A stretch of DNA of 64,000 bases from Lacihabitans sp. CS3-21. Lineage in GTDB: Bacteria > Bacteroidota > Bacteroidia > Cytophagales > Spirosomataceae. Where the stretch lies: assembly GCF_024343675.1 (NCBI RefSeq), contig NZ_RJUD01000003.1, positions 62,001 to 126,000 of the forward strand, given 5' to 3'. Below, in pieces: positions 42,953 to 52,477 of this stretch (positions are counted from its first letter, which is position 1; the number at the start of each line of letters is the position of its first letter). The notes beneath the pieces were generated by a model. That model made no database searches and was not told the DNA's origin. It saw nothing but the letters and a program-made list of their open reading frames with translations. The translations under genes were made by a program, and so were the position numbers.

Positions 42953-44296
42953 ATGTATAAATCACGAAGATCATTCATTAGAAAAACGTCTGCAAGTGCA
43001 ATTGCCTTAAGTTTCGGAGGAGTTTTACCTAGCTTTTCAGCCAAAAGTTATTCCAAAATAATAGGTGCCAATGAGAAAATTTTAGTAGCTGGAATGGGTG
43101 TAAATAGCCGTGGATTGGCAGTAGCTAAAAACTTTGCTTCTCAAACCAATTGTGAAGTGTTGCATATTTGTGATGTAGATACGAGAGCCTCTAGAATTTG
43201 TATTGACGAAGTTTCTAAAATCCAAAAACAAACACCTAAAAATACGCCAGATTTTCGCAAGGCTTTGGAAGATAAAGATTTGGATGTGCTAATTGTCACA
43301 GCACCAGACCATTGGCATGCACCTGCTGGATTACTAGCTTGTGCAGCCGGAAAACATGTATATTTAGAAAAACCATGCAGTCATAATCCCAAAGAAGGCG
43401 AAATGCTTGTCCAATCCGCTAAAAAATATGATAGAATTATGCAAATGGGCAACCAGCGACGTTCATGGCCGAATGTCGCTCGGGCCATTAAAGAACTTCA
43501 CGAAGGAGTTATTGGTAGGCCTTATTATGCCAAAACTTGGTATACCAATAATAGGGCTTCAATTGGCAACGGCAAAAAAGTAACTGTCCCTTCTTGGTTA
43601 AATTTTGATTTATGGCAAGGTCCCGCTCCGCGTTTACCTTATCAGGATAATTTGATTCACTACAACTGGCATTGGTTTTGGCATTGGGGTACTGGTGAAG
43701 CATTAAACAATGGTACGCACATGGTGGACTTGGCCCGTTGGGGATTAGGTGTTGACTTTCCAACAAAAGTCAATTCGTCAGGGGGGCGATATCGCTATAC
43801 AGATGATTGGGAAACGCCAGATACCCAGTTAATTTCTCTGGAATTTGCCAACAAAAGCCTTATCACATGGGAAGGTAGGTCTTGTAACGGGAAATTTGAT
43901 GAAGACCAGAGCGTTGGTCTTGTATTCTATGCCGAAAATGGTTCTATGTTGATAGAAAGCGGTAATTCCTACAAAATCTTTGACCTTAAAAATAAATTGA
44001 TTAAAGAAGTAAAAAATAACTTCGAAATTGATCCGAGAAACCTTCAAAACCCATCTCAACAATTGGATGCCCTGCATATTCAGAATTTCTTTGACGGTAT
44101 TACAAAAGGTACACCTGTAATTTCTGATATCGATGGGGGCTATAAAAGCACGCTTCTTATGCAACTGGGAAATATAGCTCAACGTACAGGCCGAACTTTA
44201 AACATTGACTCAAGTAATGGTCGTATTCTCAATGACCAAGATGCCATGAAATATTGGTCGAGAAGTTACGAACCAGGCTGGGAGCCAAAAGTATAA
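42953..44296 (+). CDS. Tat-exported Gfo/Idh/MocA-family oxidoreductase
   Basis: A 447-residue protein with a twin-arginine signal (KSRRSFIRKTSASAIALSFGG). The NAD-binding Rossmann domain follows (EKILVAGMGVNSRGLAVAKNF, then DHWHAPAGLLACAAGKHVYLEKPCSHNPKEG). The C-terminal alpha/beta domain carries WHWFWHWGTGEALNNGTHMVDLARWGLGVDFP. Export of this kind implies that the cofactor is bound tightly and that the enzyme acts on a sugar in the periplasm. It is the first of four genes transcribed toward nagA, with small gaps, so amino-sugar chemistry is the natural inference. Confidence 0.93.
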   Translation: MYKSRRSFIRKTSASAIALSFGGVLPSFSAKSYSKIIGANEKILVAGMGVNSRGLAVAKNFASQTNCEVLHICDVDTRASRICIDEVSKIQKQTPKNTPDFRKALEDKDLDVLIVTAPDHWHAPAGLLACAAGKHVYLEKPCSHNPKEGEMLVQSAKKYDRIMQMGNQRRSWPNVARAIKELHEGVIGRPYYAKTWYTNNRASIGNGKKVTVPSWLNFDLWQGPAPRLPYQDNLIHYNWHWFWHWGTGEALNNGTHMVDLARWGLGVDFPTKVNSSGGRYRYTDDWETPDTQLISLEFANKSLITWEGRSCNGKFDEDQSVGLVFYAENGSMLIESGNSYKIFDLKNKLIKEVKNNFEIDPRNLQNPSQQLDALHIQNFFDGITKGTPVISDIDGGYKSTLLMQLGNIAQRTGRTLNIDSSNGRILNDQDAMKYWSRSYEPGWEPKV

Positions 44297-44300
44297 AATC

Positions 44301-45416
44301 ATGGATAAAACATCTAATTTTATACAAAGCCGCTTACTTTCTCTGGATACTTTGAGAGGCTTTGACATGTTTTGGATAATTGGTGGTGAAGAAATAGTGC
44401 ATGCTATGTCTAAACTATACCCAAATACTTTTTGGAATCAATTTTCAAGACAATTGGAGCACCCCTATTGGAATGGTTTTTCATTTTACGATCTTATTTT
44501 CCCCTTGTTCATCTTTTTAGTGGGTGTTTCCACTCCATTTTCGATTGGAAAAGCATTGAATGATGGCAAGAGTAAAAATGAAATCTTACTAAAAGTTTTG
44601 AAAAGAGGCATGATTTTATTCCTTTTAGGTATTGTATACAACAATGGATTGCAAATAAAACCTATCGATGACATAAGATTCATGAGTGTTTTGGGCCGAA
44701 TTGGCATAGCCTATACTTTTGCAAATATCATTTTTCTTTACGCCAAAGAGGCTTTTCTAATCTACTGGTTTGCAGGCTTAATTATTGTTTATTGGCTTAT
44801 TCTTAAGTTAACTTCTGCACCTGGGTTTCCTATGGGTGACTTAAGCATGGAAGGTAATTTCGCTTCTTTCTTCGATAGAAATGTTTTACCAGGGAAACTA
44901 TCTAGGGAAATTCATGATACTGTTGGACTTTTCAACAATATACCTGCGATTAGCAATGCTTTAGCAGGCATAATTACTGGCATATTTTTACAAAAACAAA
45001 AGATTGCCCCCACAAAAAAAGCTCTCTACATGGCATTGGCTGGATTTTTTGCCTTTATAATTGCACAAATTTGGAATCTTGATTTTCCAATCAATAAAAA
45101 CCTATGGTCTAGTTCCTTTGTAATGCAAACGGTTGGTTTAAGTTTATTGCTTTTTGCCCTATTTTATTACGTAATAGACGGACTAAAGTACATGCGTTGG
45201 ACGCTCTTTTTCCAAGTTATTGGCATGAACTCTATCCTTATTTATATTTCAGGAAAATTTATTGACTGGGAATTTACTGCTGAAGCATTTTTCAAATGGC
45301 TAAGCCAACTTATTGGAGAGCCTTATTCCATTTTAGTTATTGCAGTAGCCATATTGTTTATAAAATGGTTATTTTTAAAGTTTCTTTACGATAAAAAAGT
45401 ATTTCTACGAGTTTAA
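44301..45416 (+). CDS. NagX-like/heparan-alpha-glucosaminide acyltransferase-type membrane protein
   Basis: A 371-residue protein with about ten membrane helices and the family start SRLLSLDTLRGFDMFWIIGGEEIVHAM, followed by FYDLIFPLFIFLVGVSTPFSIGKAL and SVLGRIGIAYTFANIIFLYA. This group includes lysosomal heparan-glucosaminide N-acetyltransferase and bacterial NagX, which is proposed to acetylate amino sugars across the membrane. The position between the exported oxidoreductase (4 bp gap) and nagB fits processing of non-acetylated or modified glucosamine. Confidence 0.9.
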   Translation: MDKTSNFIQSRLLSLDTLRGFDMFWIIGGEEIVHAMSKLYPNTFWNQFSRQLEHPYWNGFSFYDLIFPLFIFLVGVSTPFSIGKALNDGKSKNEILLKVLKRGMILFLLGIVYNNGLQIKPIDDIRFMSVLGRIGIAYTFANIIFLYAKEAFLIYWFAGLIIVYWLILKLTSAPGFPMGDLSMEGNFASFFDRNVLPGKLSREIHDTVGLFNNIPAISNALAGIITGIFLQKQKIAPTKKALYMALAGFFAFIIAQIWNLDFPINKNLWSSSFVMQTVGLSLLLFALFYYVIDGLKYMRWTLFFQVIGMNSILIYISGKFIDWEFTAEAFFKWLSQLIGEPYSILVIAVAILFIKWLFLKFLYDKKVFLRV

Positions 45417-45425
45417 AATTTAACA

Positions 45426-46193
45426 ATGACACTTTCTATATTCAAAAATGCCGAAGAAATGGGAAAAGCTGCTGGAAAAAAGGCAGCCCAAATTCTTAGG
45501 ATAACTATTCAAGAAAAAGGCTCAGCCAATATCATTCTTGCTACCGGAGCTAGCCAATTCGAGGTGCTAAAACAAATGCTTTATGAAAAAGATATTGCTT
45601 GGGACAAGGTAACTATGTTTCACTTAGATGAGTATTTAGGTATTCCAACTTCACACCCAGCAAGCTTTAGAAAATACCTTTTGGATAGGTTTATAAATGT
45701 AATTACACCTAAATTAAAAGAAGTAATCTTGATTGATGGTGAAAAAGACGGAAAAGAAGAATGTAAAAGACTAGGCGAAATAATTGAAAAACATCCAATA
45801 GATTTGGCATTTGTAGGTTTTGGTGAAAATGGGCATTTGGCTTTTAACGACCCTCCTGCGGACTTTGACATAGAAGAACCCTACCTAGTGGTAAATTTAG
45901 ACCACGCTTGCAGACAACAGCAATTCGGTGAAGGTTGGTTTGAAAGTTTGGACTCCGTTCCCATGCAGGCAATTAGCATGTCTATAAAGCAAATTATGAA
46001 AACCAAACATATTATTTGCTCTGTACCTGACACTAGAAAAGCAGAAGCTGTAAAAAACTGCCTCAATGGAGAAATCAGTAACCTTCACCCTGCTAGTATT
46101 TTACAAAAACATCCCAATTGCGGGTATTTTTTAGATCAAAATGCTGCCAGCCTTTTGCCGAAAAGTGTCTTAGAAAAAGCGATAATAGTTTAA
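45426..46193 (+). CDS. nagB: Glucosamine-6-phosphate deaminase
   Basis: A 255-residue enzyme. Motifs: ANIILATGASQFEVLKQML, VTMFHLDEYLGIPTSHPASFRKYL (the catalytic Asp in FHLDEY), LAFVGFGENGHLAFNDPPADF (catalytic region with GENGHLAFNDP), and MSIKQIMKTKHIICSVPDTRKAEAVKNCLNG. It converts glucosamine-6-phosphate to fructose-6-phosphate and ammonia. It lies 9 bp downstream of the acyltransferase gene and 2 bp upstream of nagA. Confidence 0.95.
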   Translation: MTLSIFKNAEEMGKAAGKKAAQILRITIQEKGSANIILATGASQFEVLKQMLYEKDIAWDKVTMFHLDEYLGIPTSHPASFRKYLLDRFINVITPKLKEVILIDGEKDGKEECKRLGEIIEKHPIDLAFVGFGENGHLAFNDPPADFDIEEPYLVVNLDHACRQQQFGEGWFESLDSVPMQAISMSIKQIMKTKHIICSVPDTRKAEAVKNCLNGEISNLHPASILQKHPNCGYFLDQNAASLLPKSVLEKAIIV

Positions 46194-46195
46194 GA

Positions 46196-47380
46196 ATGTT
46201 TTCGAAAATAAAAATATTCAATGGCAAAGTAATTACTCCAATTGCAATATTAGAAAATGCTTCTGTACTTGTTTCAGAAGGTAAAATTCTTGGAATTGAA
46301 GAAGGAAACCCGAACTTTTCAGAAGCTTTAGAAATTGATGCCAAAGGACAATATATTTCTCCTGGTTTTATGGATATTCATTTGCATGGTGGGGGAGGTA
46401 GCGACTTTATGGATGGAACAGCAGAAGCATTTTTGATTATTGCTGAAATCCACGCAAAATATGGCACCACAGCTATGTATCCTACTACCTTAACTGCAGA
46501 ACCAGAGGATTTGGTAGCCACATTAGACGCTTTCGAAACAGCAAATAAGAAAAACACTAAAGGTGCTACCTTGTTAGGAATGCACCTTGAAGGTCCTTAT
46601 TTCTCAATGAACCAAAAAGGTGCCCAAGATCCTCGATTTATCCGAAATCCAGACAAATCAGAATACGAGAACCTTATTAAAAATTACAAAACTATAAGTC
46701 GATGGAGTGCCGCCCCTGAGTTGCCTGGAGCAATAGAATTCGGTAAATTTTTAGTTGAAAACAACATCCTTCCTGCTATTGCCCATACTGACGCAATTTA
46801 CGAAGAAGCCGAAGAGGCATTTAGAAATGGATATACTTTGGCTACACATTTTTATTCTGCTATGTTGGGTGTTACCCGTCGCAACGCTTATCGCTATGCG
46901 GGAGTTGTTGAAGCGGCCTATCTCATTGACGACATGGATGTAGAAATAATTGCGGATGGTGCTCACCTTCCAGCTCCACTTTTAAAGTTAATTTACAAAA
47001 TAAAAGGACCTTATAGGATTGCCCTCATTACTGATGCAATGCGTGCTGCTGCTATGCCAGAAGGCAAATCAATTTTAGGAGGAATAAAAAACGGCGTAGA
47101 AGTTATCGTGGAAGATGGTGTGGCCAAAATGCCAGACAAAAGCTCATTTGCAGGAAGCGTTGCAACCTTTGATCGACTAGTGAGAACGATGCTATCTTTG
47201 ACCGAAGCTCCCTTGTTAGACATTATCATGATGGCTAGCCTAACTCCTGCCAAAATCATGAAGGTTCAAGACCGAAAAGGCTCTTTAGAAATGGGCAAAG
47301 ATGCAGATATTATAATTTTTGACAACGATGTCAATATCCAAATGACCATGGTGGAGGGAAGGATAATTTATCAATTATAA
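46196..47380 (+). CDS. nagA: N-acetylglucosamine-6-phosphate deacetylase
   Basis: A 394-residue amidohydrolase. I start at the ATG at 46196, 2 bp after the nagB stop. Motifs: GQYISPGFMDIHLHGGGGSDFMDG (metal region), LLGMHLEGPYFSMNQKGAQDP (Glu ligand), PAIAHTDAIYEEA (His), THFYSAMLGVTRR, LITDAMRAAAMPEGK (catalytic Asp) and GSLEMGKDADIIIFD. It removes the acetyl group from GlcNAc-6-phosphate. Its last 6 bp overlap the end of the convergent Gfo/Idh gene, so the two operons meet end to end. Confidence 0.96.
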   Translation: MFSKIKIFNGKVITPIAILENASVLVSEGKILGIEEGNPNFSEALEIDAKGQYISPGFMDIHLHGGGGSDFMDGTAEAFLIIAEIHAKYGTTAMYPTTLTAEPEDLVATLDAFETANKKNTKGATLLGMHLEGPYFSMNQKGAQDPRFIRNPDKSEYENLIKNYKTISRWSAAPELPGAIEFGKFLVENNILPAIAHTDAIYEEAEEAFRNGYTLATHFYSAMLGVTRRNAYRYAGVVEAAYLIDDMDVEIIADGAHLPAPLLKLIYKIKGPYRIALITDAMRAAAMPEGKSILGGIKNGVEVIVEDGVAKMPDKSSFAGSVATFDRLVRTMLSLTEAPLLDIIMMASLTPAKIMKVQDRKGSLEMGKDADIIIFDNDVNIQMTMVEGRIIYQL

Positions 47381-48367
47381 GCCAATATTTTTCAAATTCA
47401 CAGCTCTGCCATTTCTTTTTTTACTTAAATCTGCTGCTTCCATAAATGCACAAATTTCCAAAGTTTCCACCTTATTGACAGGTGAAATTCCAGTTTCAAA
47501 GAAATTGATAATTTCAATCAATAATGGATCATACCCATTGTAAGGCCCCAGTGTACTTATACCTTTATCGCCGTAAGCGGTACCGCCGTAGTCTTGTTTA
47601 CCATTTTTAATTCCTCTAAAAGTTCCAATTCTACCATCTTTCCATTTGGCAATAAATACTTCCTGATCCTCATCAATGGTTCTTTGAACACTCTTGCAGC
47701 CTGTTCCCATTACTGTGAATAACATTTCTACACCATGAATTCCATACCAAAATAAATCAGGATGTGTTTTTTCAAATTTCATTGGACTGTAAGTATCTGC
47801 TCCTTTTACTTTGCCTAATGAGCCATTTTTGATTTCTGCCATTCCTTTAGCAAACCTTAGGGAGGAGGACGAAAAAATGGGTACATTGGACATTTCTGCA
47901 GCCTCAAAAATAGCCTTTGCGTCTTTTAATGAAGCGGCTATAGGCTTATCTATAAATGTTCTTTTGCCACTTTTGAAAACTTGCAAAGCTTGTTCTAAAT
48001 GCCTTCGTCCATCGTTGGTTTCTAACAATACAACATCTACCTTTTCCAATAATTCTGCTATAGAGTTTACAATCTCAACACCCATGTTAGTAACTTCCTT
48101 TATGTATCCAGGGATTCTTTCGGTACTTGAAACAATATCCAAGCTTCCTTGTGGATAAGCAGCAACCACTCTATAACCTTTAAAAGCGGCATCGCCTCTA
48201 AGCAATGACTTGGTAAAAGCAACAGAATGAGAAGTGTCTAAGCCAATAATCCCTACTCGCTTTCCAAGTAAATTTTGGGGAGATGCGTTCCCCTTGGTCA
48301 AGAAAGTTAAGCCAAAACTTCCCGCTACTATAGGTCCAAAAAAATCGCGTCTACTTAGTTTGTTCAT
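47375..48367 (-). CDS. Gfo/Idh/MocA-family oxidoreductase with Tat-like signal
   Basis: A 330-residue protein starting MNKLSRRDFFGPIVAGSFGL, a twin-arginine-like leader. The Rossmann part is KRVGIIGLDTSHSVAFTKSLL, then EKVDVVLLETNDGRRHLEQALQVFKSGKRTFIDKPIAAS with the conserved Lys-Pro. The C-terminal domain contains WYGIHGVEMLFTVMGTGCKSV. Typical for this family in secreted form in Bacteroidota. It is the second gene after the sugar permease, 9 bp apart, so the pair forms one transcript. The substrate is unknown. Confidence 0.9.
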   Translation of the reverse strand: MNKLSRRDFFGPIVAGSFGLTFLTKGNASPQNLLGKRVGIIGLDTSHSVAFTKSLLRGDAAFKGYRVVAAYPQGSLDIVSSTERIPGYIKEVTNMGVEIVNSIAELLEKVDVVLLETNDGRRHLEQALQVFKSGKRTFIDKPIAASLKDAKAIFEAAEMSNVPIFSSSSLRFAKGMAEIKNGSLGKVKGADTYSPMKFEKTHPDLFWYGIHGVEMLFTVMGTGCKSVQRTIDEDQEVFIAKWKDGRIGTFRGIKNGKQDYGGTAYGDKGISTLGPYNGYDPLLIEIINFFETGISPVNKVETLEICAFMEAADLSKKRNGRAVNLKNIGL

Positions 48368-48376
48368 TGTAATTCT

Positions 48377-49690
48377 TTAAAATTTCCAAGTTCTAATTTG
48401 ATGGCCTTTTACTGCGTAAAAGACAAGATAAGCGTAGCATGGGACAAGTATCCAATAAGCCAATCGAACATTATACACATCAGCAAAATGGCCATATATT
48501 AAAGGCATTATAGCATTTCCACAGAGCATCATAATTAAGATTGATGCTCCTAATTTTGTGAATTTACCAAGTCCGTCGAGAGCTAAAGGCCAAATTCCAG
48601 CCCAAATTAATGAATTTGCTAGGCCCAACAATACCAAAAACCAAATAGAAATATCAGCTTTTAAACCCATAAAATATACTTCTCCCTTGGCATAAATGAC
48701 AAGTAGTGTAAGTACTAATCCCAGCATAGTACAAAACCGTAAAGCATTCACTTGGGAAATGATCTTTGGCATCAAGATAATTCCGAGCACATAACCACAA
48801 ATTGTGGCCGCAAGGGTAAAAGAAGGGAAAACCTTGGCCTCTAATAATTGAATATCCATAGAGCCCGCATAGCCAATAATGGTATCAATAGCAATCACTT
48901 GTGTGCCTACGTGCATAAAAATTGCCGCCGCCCCAAGTATCAAATGTGGAAATTGGAAAATACTCGTTTTGGATTCCTTACTTCCAGGCCTTTCTTTGCT
49001 ATCGCTGTCTGTATCAATTTCTGGAAGTGGTGAAAAACGAATGCCTAGACCAATCAAAAATAGTAATATTCCTACAATCAAATAGGGCTTAATTACTCGC
49101 TGAACAAGCTCGTCTAAAGCAATGGTTTTTTCAACTTCGTTCATATTGGCGAGATTCTTAAAAAGGTCACTATCAGTGGCACGAAGCACAACGGCTGCAA
49201 AAATAAGAGGTGCCAAAATTCCTGCTGCCTTATTACAAATCCCCATAATACTAATTCTTTGAGCAGCTCTTTCTTTTGGCCCTAAAATAGTAATATATGG
49301 GTTGGCAGCAGTTTGAAGAATCGCTAATCCTGCTCCCAAGGTAAATAAACCCATTAAAAAAACAGAATAAGTACGACTATAAGCAGCTGGAATAAAGATG
49401 AATGCACCAGTGGACATGATCCAAAAACCAAACATAATTCCTTTTTTGAAACCTACTTTTTGCAATAAAAATGAAGCGGGAACCGAGATTAGAAAATAAG
49501 AAATGTAAAAAGCAAAGGTGACTAAATAGGCTTCGAAATTGGTAAGTTCACAGCCAATTTTGAAATACGGGATTAATATGGCGTTGATCCAAGAGACAAA
49601 ACCAAAGATAAAAAACATCACTGCCACTATTGCAATAGATATACGTGTTTGGATTTTGCTTAAAGAACTAACGGCAACAGCTTTCGACAT
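48377..49690 (-). CDS. Sugar MFS permease (FHS/NagP-like)
   Basis: A 437-residue, 12-helix permease. Features of the fucose/glucose/galactose:H+ symporter branch: MFFIFGFVSWINAILIPYFKIGCELTNFEAYLVTFAFYISYFLISVPAS, GLFTLGAGLAILQTAANPYITILGPKERAAQR (family signature) and LVLLGLANSLIWAGIWPLALDGLGKFTK. In Bacteroidota and Alteromonas, relatives called NagP import GlcNAc, which would match the adjacent nag genes. No phosphotransferase system or kinase for GlcNAc lies here, so one must be elsewhere. First gene of the pair with the Gfo/Idh gene. Confidence 0.9.
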   Translation of the reverse strand: MSKAVAVSSLSKIQTRISIAIVAVMFFIFGFVSWINAILIPYFKIGCELTNFEAYLVTFAFYISYFLISVPASFLLQKVGFKKGIMFGFWIMSTGAFIFIPAAYSRTYSVFLMGLFTLGAGLAILQTAANPYITILGPKERAAQRISIMGICNKAAGILAPLIFAAVVLRATDSDLFKNLANMNEVEKTIALDELVQRVIKPYLIVGILLFLIGLGIRFSPLPEIDTDSDSKERPGSKESKTSIFQFPHLILGAAAIFMHVGTQVIAIDTIIGYAGSMDIQLLEAKVFPSFTLAATICGYVLGIILMPKIISQVNALRFCTMLGLVLTLLVIYAKGEVYFMGLKADISIWFLVLLGLANSLIWAGIWPLALDGLGKFTKLGASILIMMLCGNAIMPLIYGHFADVYNVRLAYWILVPCYAYLVFYAVKGHQIRTWKF

Positions 49691-50086
49691 ATTTCTGAAA
49701 TAATTTTAGGGTTGAATAAACATTTAAATATATAAGAAAATATTTAACATTTTTAAGATTACATTTACCATTACCGCATGATTGCATAGTTTGGCTTCTC
49801 CACTAAGTTATTCTTCTATAAAATTTTCACAAATCCCCAACTGTGCGAAGGCTCCGATCTTCGAACAAATGAATTTCAATCTTTGACTGAAGAAAATATT
49901 AAACACAGCTACCATACCTAAATTTCTATAACAGAATTTTGAAAACCACGTGTCAAATCTTAGATAGCAAAGCTTTACAGAGGGAAACAATACTCTTCAT
50001 GGATGTAAAATCCGCTTTAAACACCTACGAAGGCAATAGCCTTCACACAGTGGGGCACCATCTTGCCAAAATTTCTGCAAGTGCTT
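49691..50086. other. Intergenic region upstream of the sugar permease
   Basis: 396 bp between the permease start (leftward) and the end of the next leftward gene. The reading frames in it are short and lack a signal of coding. A small hairpin GAAGGC-AATA-GCCTTC at 50029-50044 has no T-run. No exact -7 box on the minus strand is visible. The control signals of the permease operon should be here, but I cannot point to them. Confidence 0.3.
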
Positions 50087-51340
50087 TTATTTTATTGCCT
50101 CTCTATAGGCTTTTAGGCCATTCCAATAAAAAAACAATGCTAAACTGCTTGCAATAATTATTGTTATAGAAATAGAATATTTAATAGCATTTTCATCGAA
50201 AAACACATAGTCTGTAATTAATGCTACAACGAGAGGCCCAAAACCCAAAGCTATAATGTTTATGACGAGTAAATAAATGGCAGAAGCAAATGCTCTTACA
50301 TTGTTGGGCATCATTTCTTGAATAGCTGCCGTGGAAGCACCAAATGGAAAAGCACAAAAGAAACTGGGAATAGATAATAGTATGATTACTATTTTTTCAT
50401 TTTCTATTAAAGGAACAAATGAAGTGAGAATTATACCACTTGCGGCGATGATTCCGACACGCAGTTTTCCATCTGATTTACCATTTTTTACAAATTTATC
50501 GGCCAACCAGCCTCCTACCAAAATTCCAGAAGTAGAAAAGATGCTTATGATAATACCGTACATTCCTCCGGCTTTTTGCACCGACCAACCGAAAGTTCTC
50601 ACAAAGTAAGTAGGAATCCATGCCATACAGGCATAGGCCACCATGGAGATAAAGGTAATTCCAAACGTTACACTTAAAAAGGCTTTTCTTTTAGATTTTA
50701 TATATCCTATGGCTTCTTTCAAGGAAAGCTTATTGGAGTCTTGATTATGATGCAGTGTGTTTTTTCGGGTTGGTTCTTTAATTGTACCTACCAATAAGGC
50801 TATTAAGATTCCCGGAATGCCGATATAAAAAAAAAGCTTTTGCCAATGAAAAATTTCACCAAAAATGGGAACCACTGTTGTGCCACCTTGTGGGAGCGAC
50901 CCTATTAAACCCGCACCAATTAACACAGCAATCCCAGAACCTATATAAATACCAGCAGAATAAACGCTTATGGCCCTACTAATTTTTTCTTTTGGAAAAT
51001 AGTCTGTGATAATGGAATATGCCGGAGGAGAAAGAGCGGCCTCACCTACACCTACACCCACTCTAGCAAGAAAAAACTGTAGGTAGGACTTAATACCCCC
51101 ACACAGGGTAGTCATGAAACTCCAAAGCAAAACACCCCAGATGATTATTCCTTTTCGATTTGCCTTATCGGCTAATCGGCCAATTGGAATTCCCAGCAGC
51201 GTATAAAAAACCGCAAAACTTAAACCCATCAATAAACTTATTTGGGTATCGGTCAGCTGTAAATCACGTTTAATGGGCACAACCAATAAACTTAGTATCT
51301 GTCGATCAATGAAAGAGGATATGTAGGCTATCATCAGCAC
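50087..51340 (-). CDS. MFS permease, spinster-like; N terminus disrupted
   Basis: A 417-residue protein by the GTG at 51340. It matches the spinster-type MFS: FIDRQILSLLVVPIKRDLQLTDTQISLLMGLSFAVFYTLLGIPIGRLADK, and ARVGVGVGEAALSPPAYSIITDYFP. The family start (xxWYVVxxLMxxY) continues upstream in frame as SWYVVS, but an in-frame TAA (51361-51363) stops it and no ATG lies between. Either GTG 51340 or ATG 51334 is used, with a shortened first helix, or the stop is a mutation and the gene is decaying. It could carry sugars or organic acids; no partner gene is adjacent. Confidence 0.78.
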   Translation of the reverse strand: MLMIAYISSFIDRQILSLLVVPIKRDLQLTDTQISLLMGLSFAVFYTLLGIPIGRLADKANRKGIIIWGVLLWSFMTTLCGGIKSYLQFFLARVGVGVGEAALSPPAYSIITDYFPKEKISRAISVYSAGIYIGSGIAVLIGAGLIGSLPQGGTTVVPIFGEIFHWQKLFFYIGIPGILIALLVGTIKEPTRKNTLHHNQDSNKLSLKEAIGYIKSKRKAFLSVTFGITFISMVAYACMAWIPTYFVRTFGWSVQKAGGMYGIIISIFSTSGILVGGWLADKFVKNGKSDGKLRVGIIAASGIILTSFVPLIENEKIVIILLSIPSFFCAFPFGASTAAIQEMMPNNVRAFASAIYLLVINIIALGFGPLVVALITDYVFFDENAIKYSISITIIIASSLALFFYWNGLKAYREAIK

Positions 51341-51669
51341 TGAAACTACATACCAACTTTAAGAATTACTGGGTTTGTTAATAATGCTATTGGTTTAATT
51401 TTTCTTAAAATTAAACTATTTTTTCTTTCTAAAGTATAATTTTAATATTTCTTATTTCATAACTACTTTTCATCAAATAAAGTTAAGGTAGACTGGGTAG
51501 TACTTAGCACAACCTTCAATCCCACGGTTTTATAAGATTTTTCAGACTTTTTTTTTGAGACACAAGCGAACAATTATTATTTCAAAATACTATTACTCTA
51601 AATTCCGAACTTTTATGCTTCAATAAATATTTTGTATTTTTGACCTATAAACCCTTATATCTAAACTCA
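51341..51669. other. Divergent intergenic region
   Basis: 329 bp between the MFS permease and the lipoprotein at 51670. It holds the in-frame remnant SWYVVS and the preceding TAA of the permease (51341-51363), and on the plus strand a -7 box at 51635-51642. Otherwise AT-rich with no repeat. Confidence 0.4.
51635..51642 (+). promoter_or_regulatory. Predicted promoter -7 box
   Basis: TATTTTTG, an exact TAnnTTTG match, 28 bp before the ATG at 51670; this places transcription start after the earlier ATG-like frames and supports the lipoprotein start. Confidence 0.5.
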
Positions 51670-52338
51670 ATGAAGACGCTCCTGACCATTATTGCTATCG
51701 CTATCTTTTTGGGATGTAATAATAAAAAAGACAGTAAAACGGAACTAACAGCCGATACCATTTCTGAAGAAATAAAAATCGATAGCCTTGTTTTAGAGAA
51801 AATCTTTTCTGACACTACTTTGAAGCTTGTTAATGCCTCAGAGATAAATGAATTAACCAAAAACTTGCCCGATACGAGTCTTTTTGCTGGTTTAGGAGAA
51901 GGATTTTTACGTTTAGATTCTATAAAAATGGCAGGAGCATATGCGGACTATGTTTCTCATCTAGACATCGGAATGTATAAAGACATTAAGGCGGTTGTGT
52001 ATAAAGACCTTGATCTTGGAAAGGATAATGTACTTAAAATTTGGGGATTTGACTATCAGACTTATGAAGCTTGCCCTTTTGCAAACGGAAAAGTGATTTT
52101 GGTTAGTTCGTTTAAAGCTGGTAAAAATGTGAGCTGTATGCCTTTTGCTTATTTTCATAATTGGGCAGATGCTCCTTTTTATGATAGCTATAAAACGAAC
52201 TCAGTTTTAGACAAAATGGGGAATCTTACCATCATTGAAACTGTAAACAGTGGTGGCATAGACGAGAAAGAGAAGGAATATCAAAACAAAAGTACTTCAA
52301 CATATCGATATAAACTGGTGGATGGGGTATTGAAGTGA
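51670..52338 (+). CDS. Lipoprotein of unknown function
   Basis: A 222-residue lipoprotein (MKTLLTIIAIAIFLGC, Cys at 16). The mature domain of about 200 residues contains IDSLVLEKIFSDTTLKLV, GEGFLRLDSIKMAGAYADYV, DLGKDNVLKIWGFDYQTYEACPFANG and YFHNWADAPFYDS. I do not recognise the family. The start at 51670 follows the promoter box and is the only one that gives a lipobox. A single gene. Confidence 0.7.
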   Translation: MKTLLTIIAIAIFLGCNNKKDSKTELTADTISEEIKIDSLVLEKIFSDTTLKLVNASEINELTKNLPDTSLFAGLGEGFLRLDSIKMAGAYADYVSHLDIGMYKDIKAVVYKDLDLGKDNVLKIWGFDYQTYEACPFANGKVILVSSFKAGKNVSCMPFAYFHNWADAPFYDSYKTNSVLDKMGNLTIIETVNSGGIDEKEKEYQNKSTSTYRYKLVDGVLK

Positions 52339-52477
52339 AGTAAATCGTGAAAAAATTCGATTTGTATAAATTTACTTTTAGTTGATCCATATCGTATTAA
52401 TGTAGTTTTTAAATTCGGCTCAATTTTTGATTACATTTAAATAATTATCAGTGCATTAACATCCTAATTGAATCCTT

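Noticed and set aside
49939-50157. 72-residue plus-strand frame before the MFS gene
   Set aside because: Overlaps the end of the MFS gene, has no promoter box and no family pattern.
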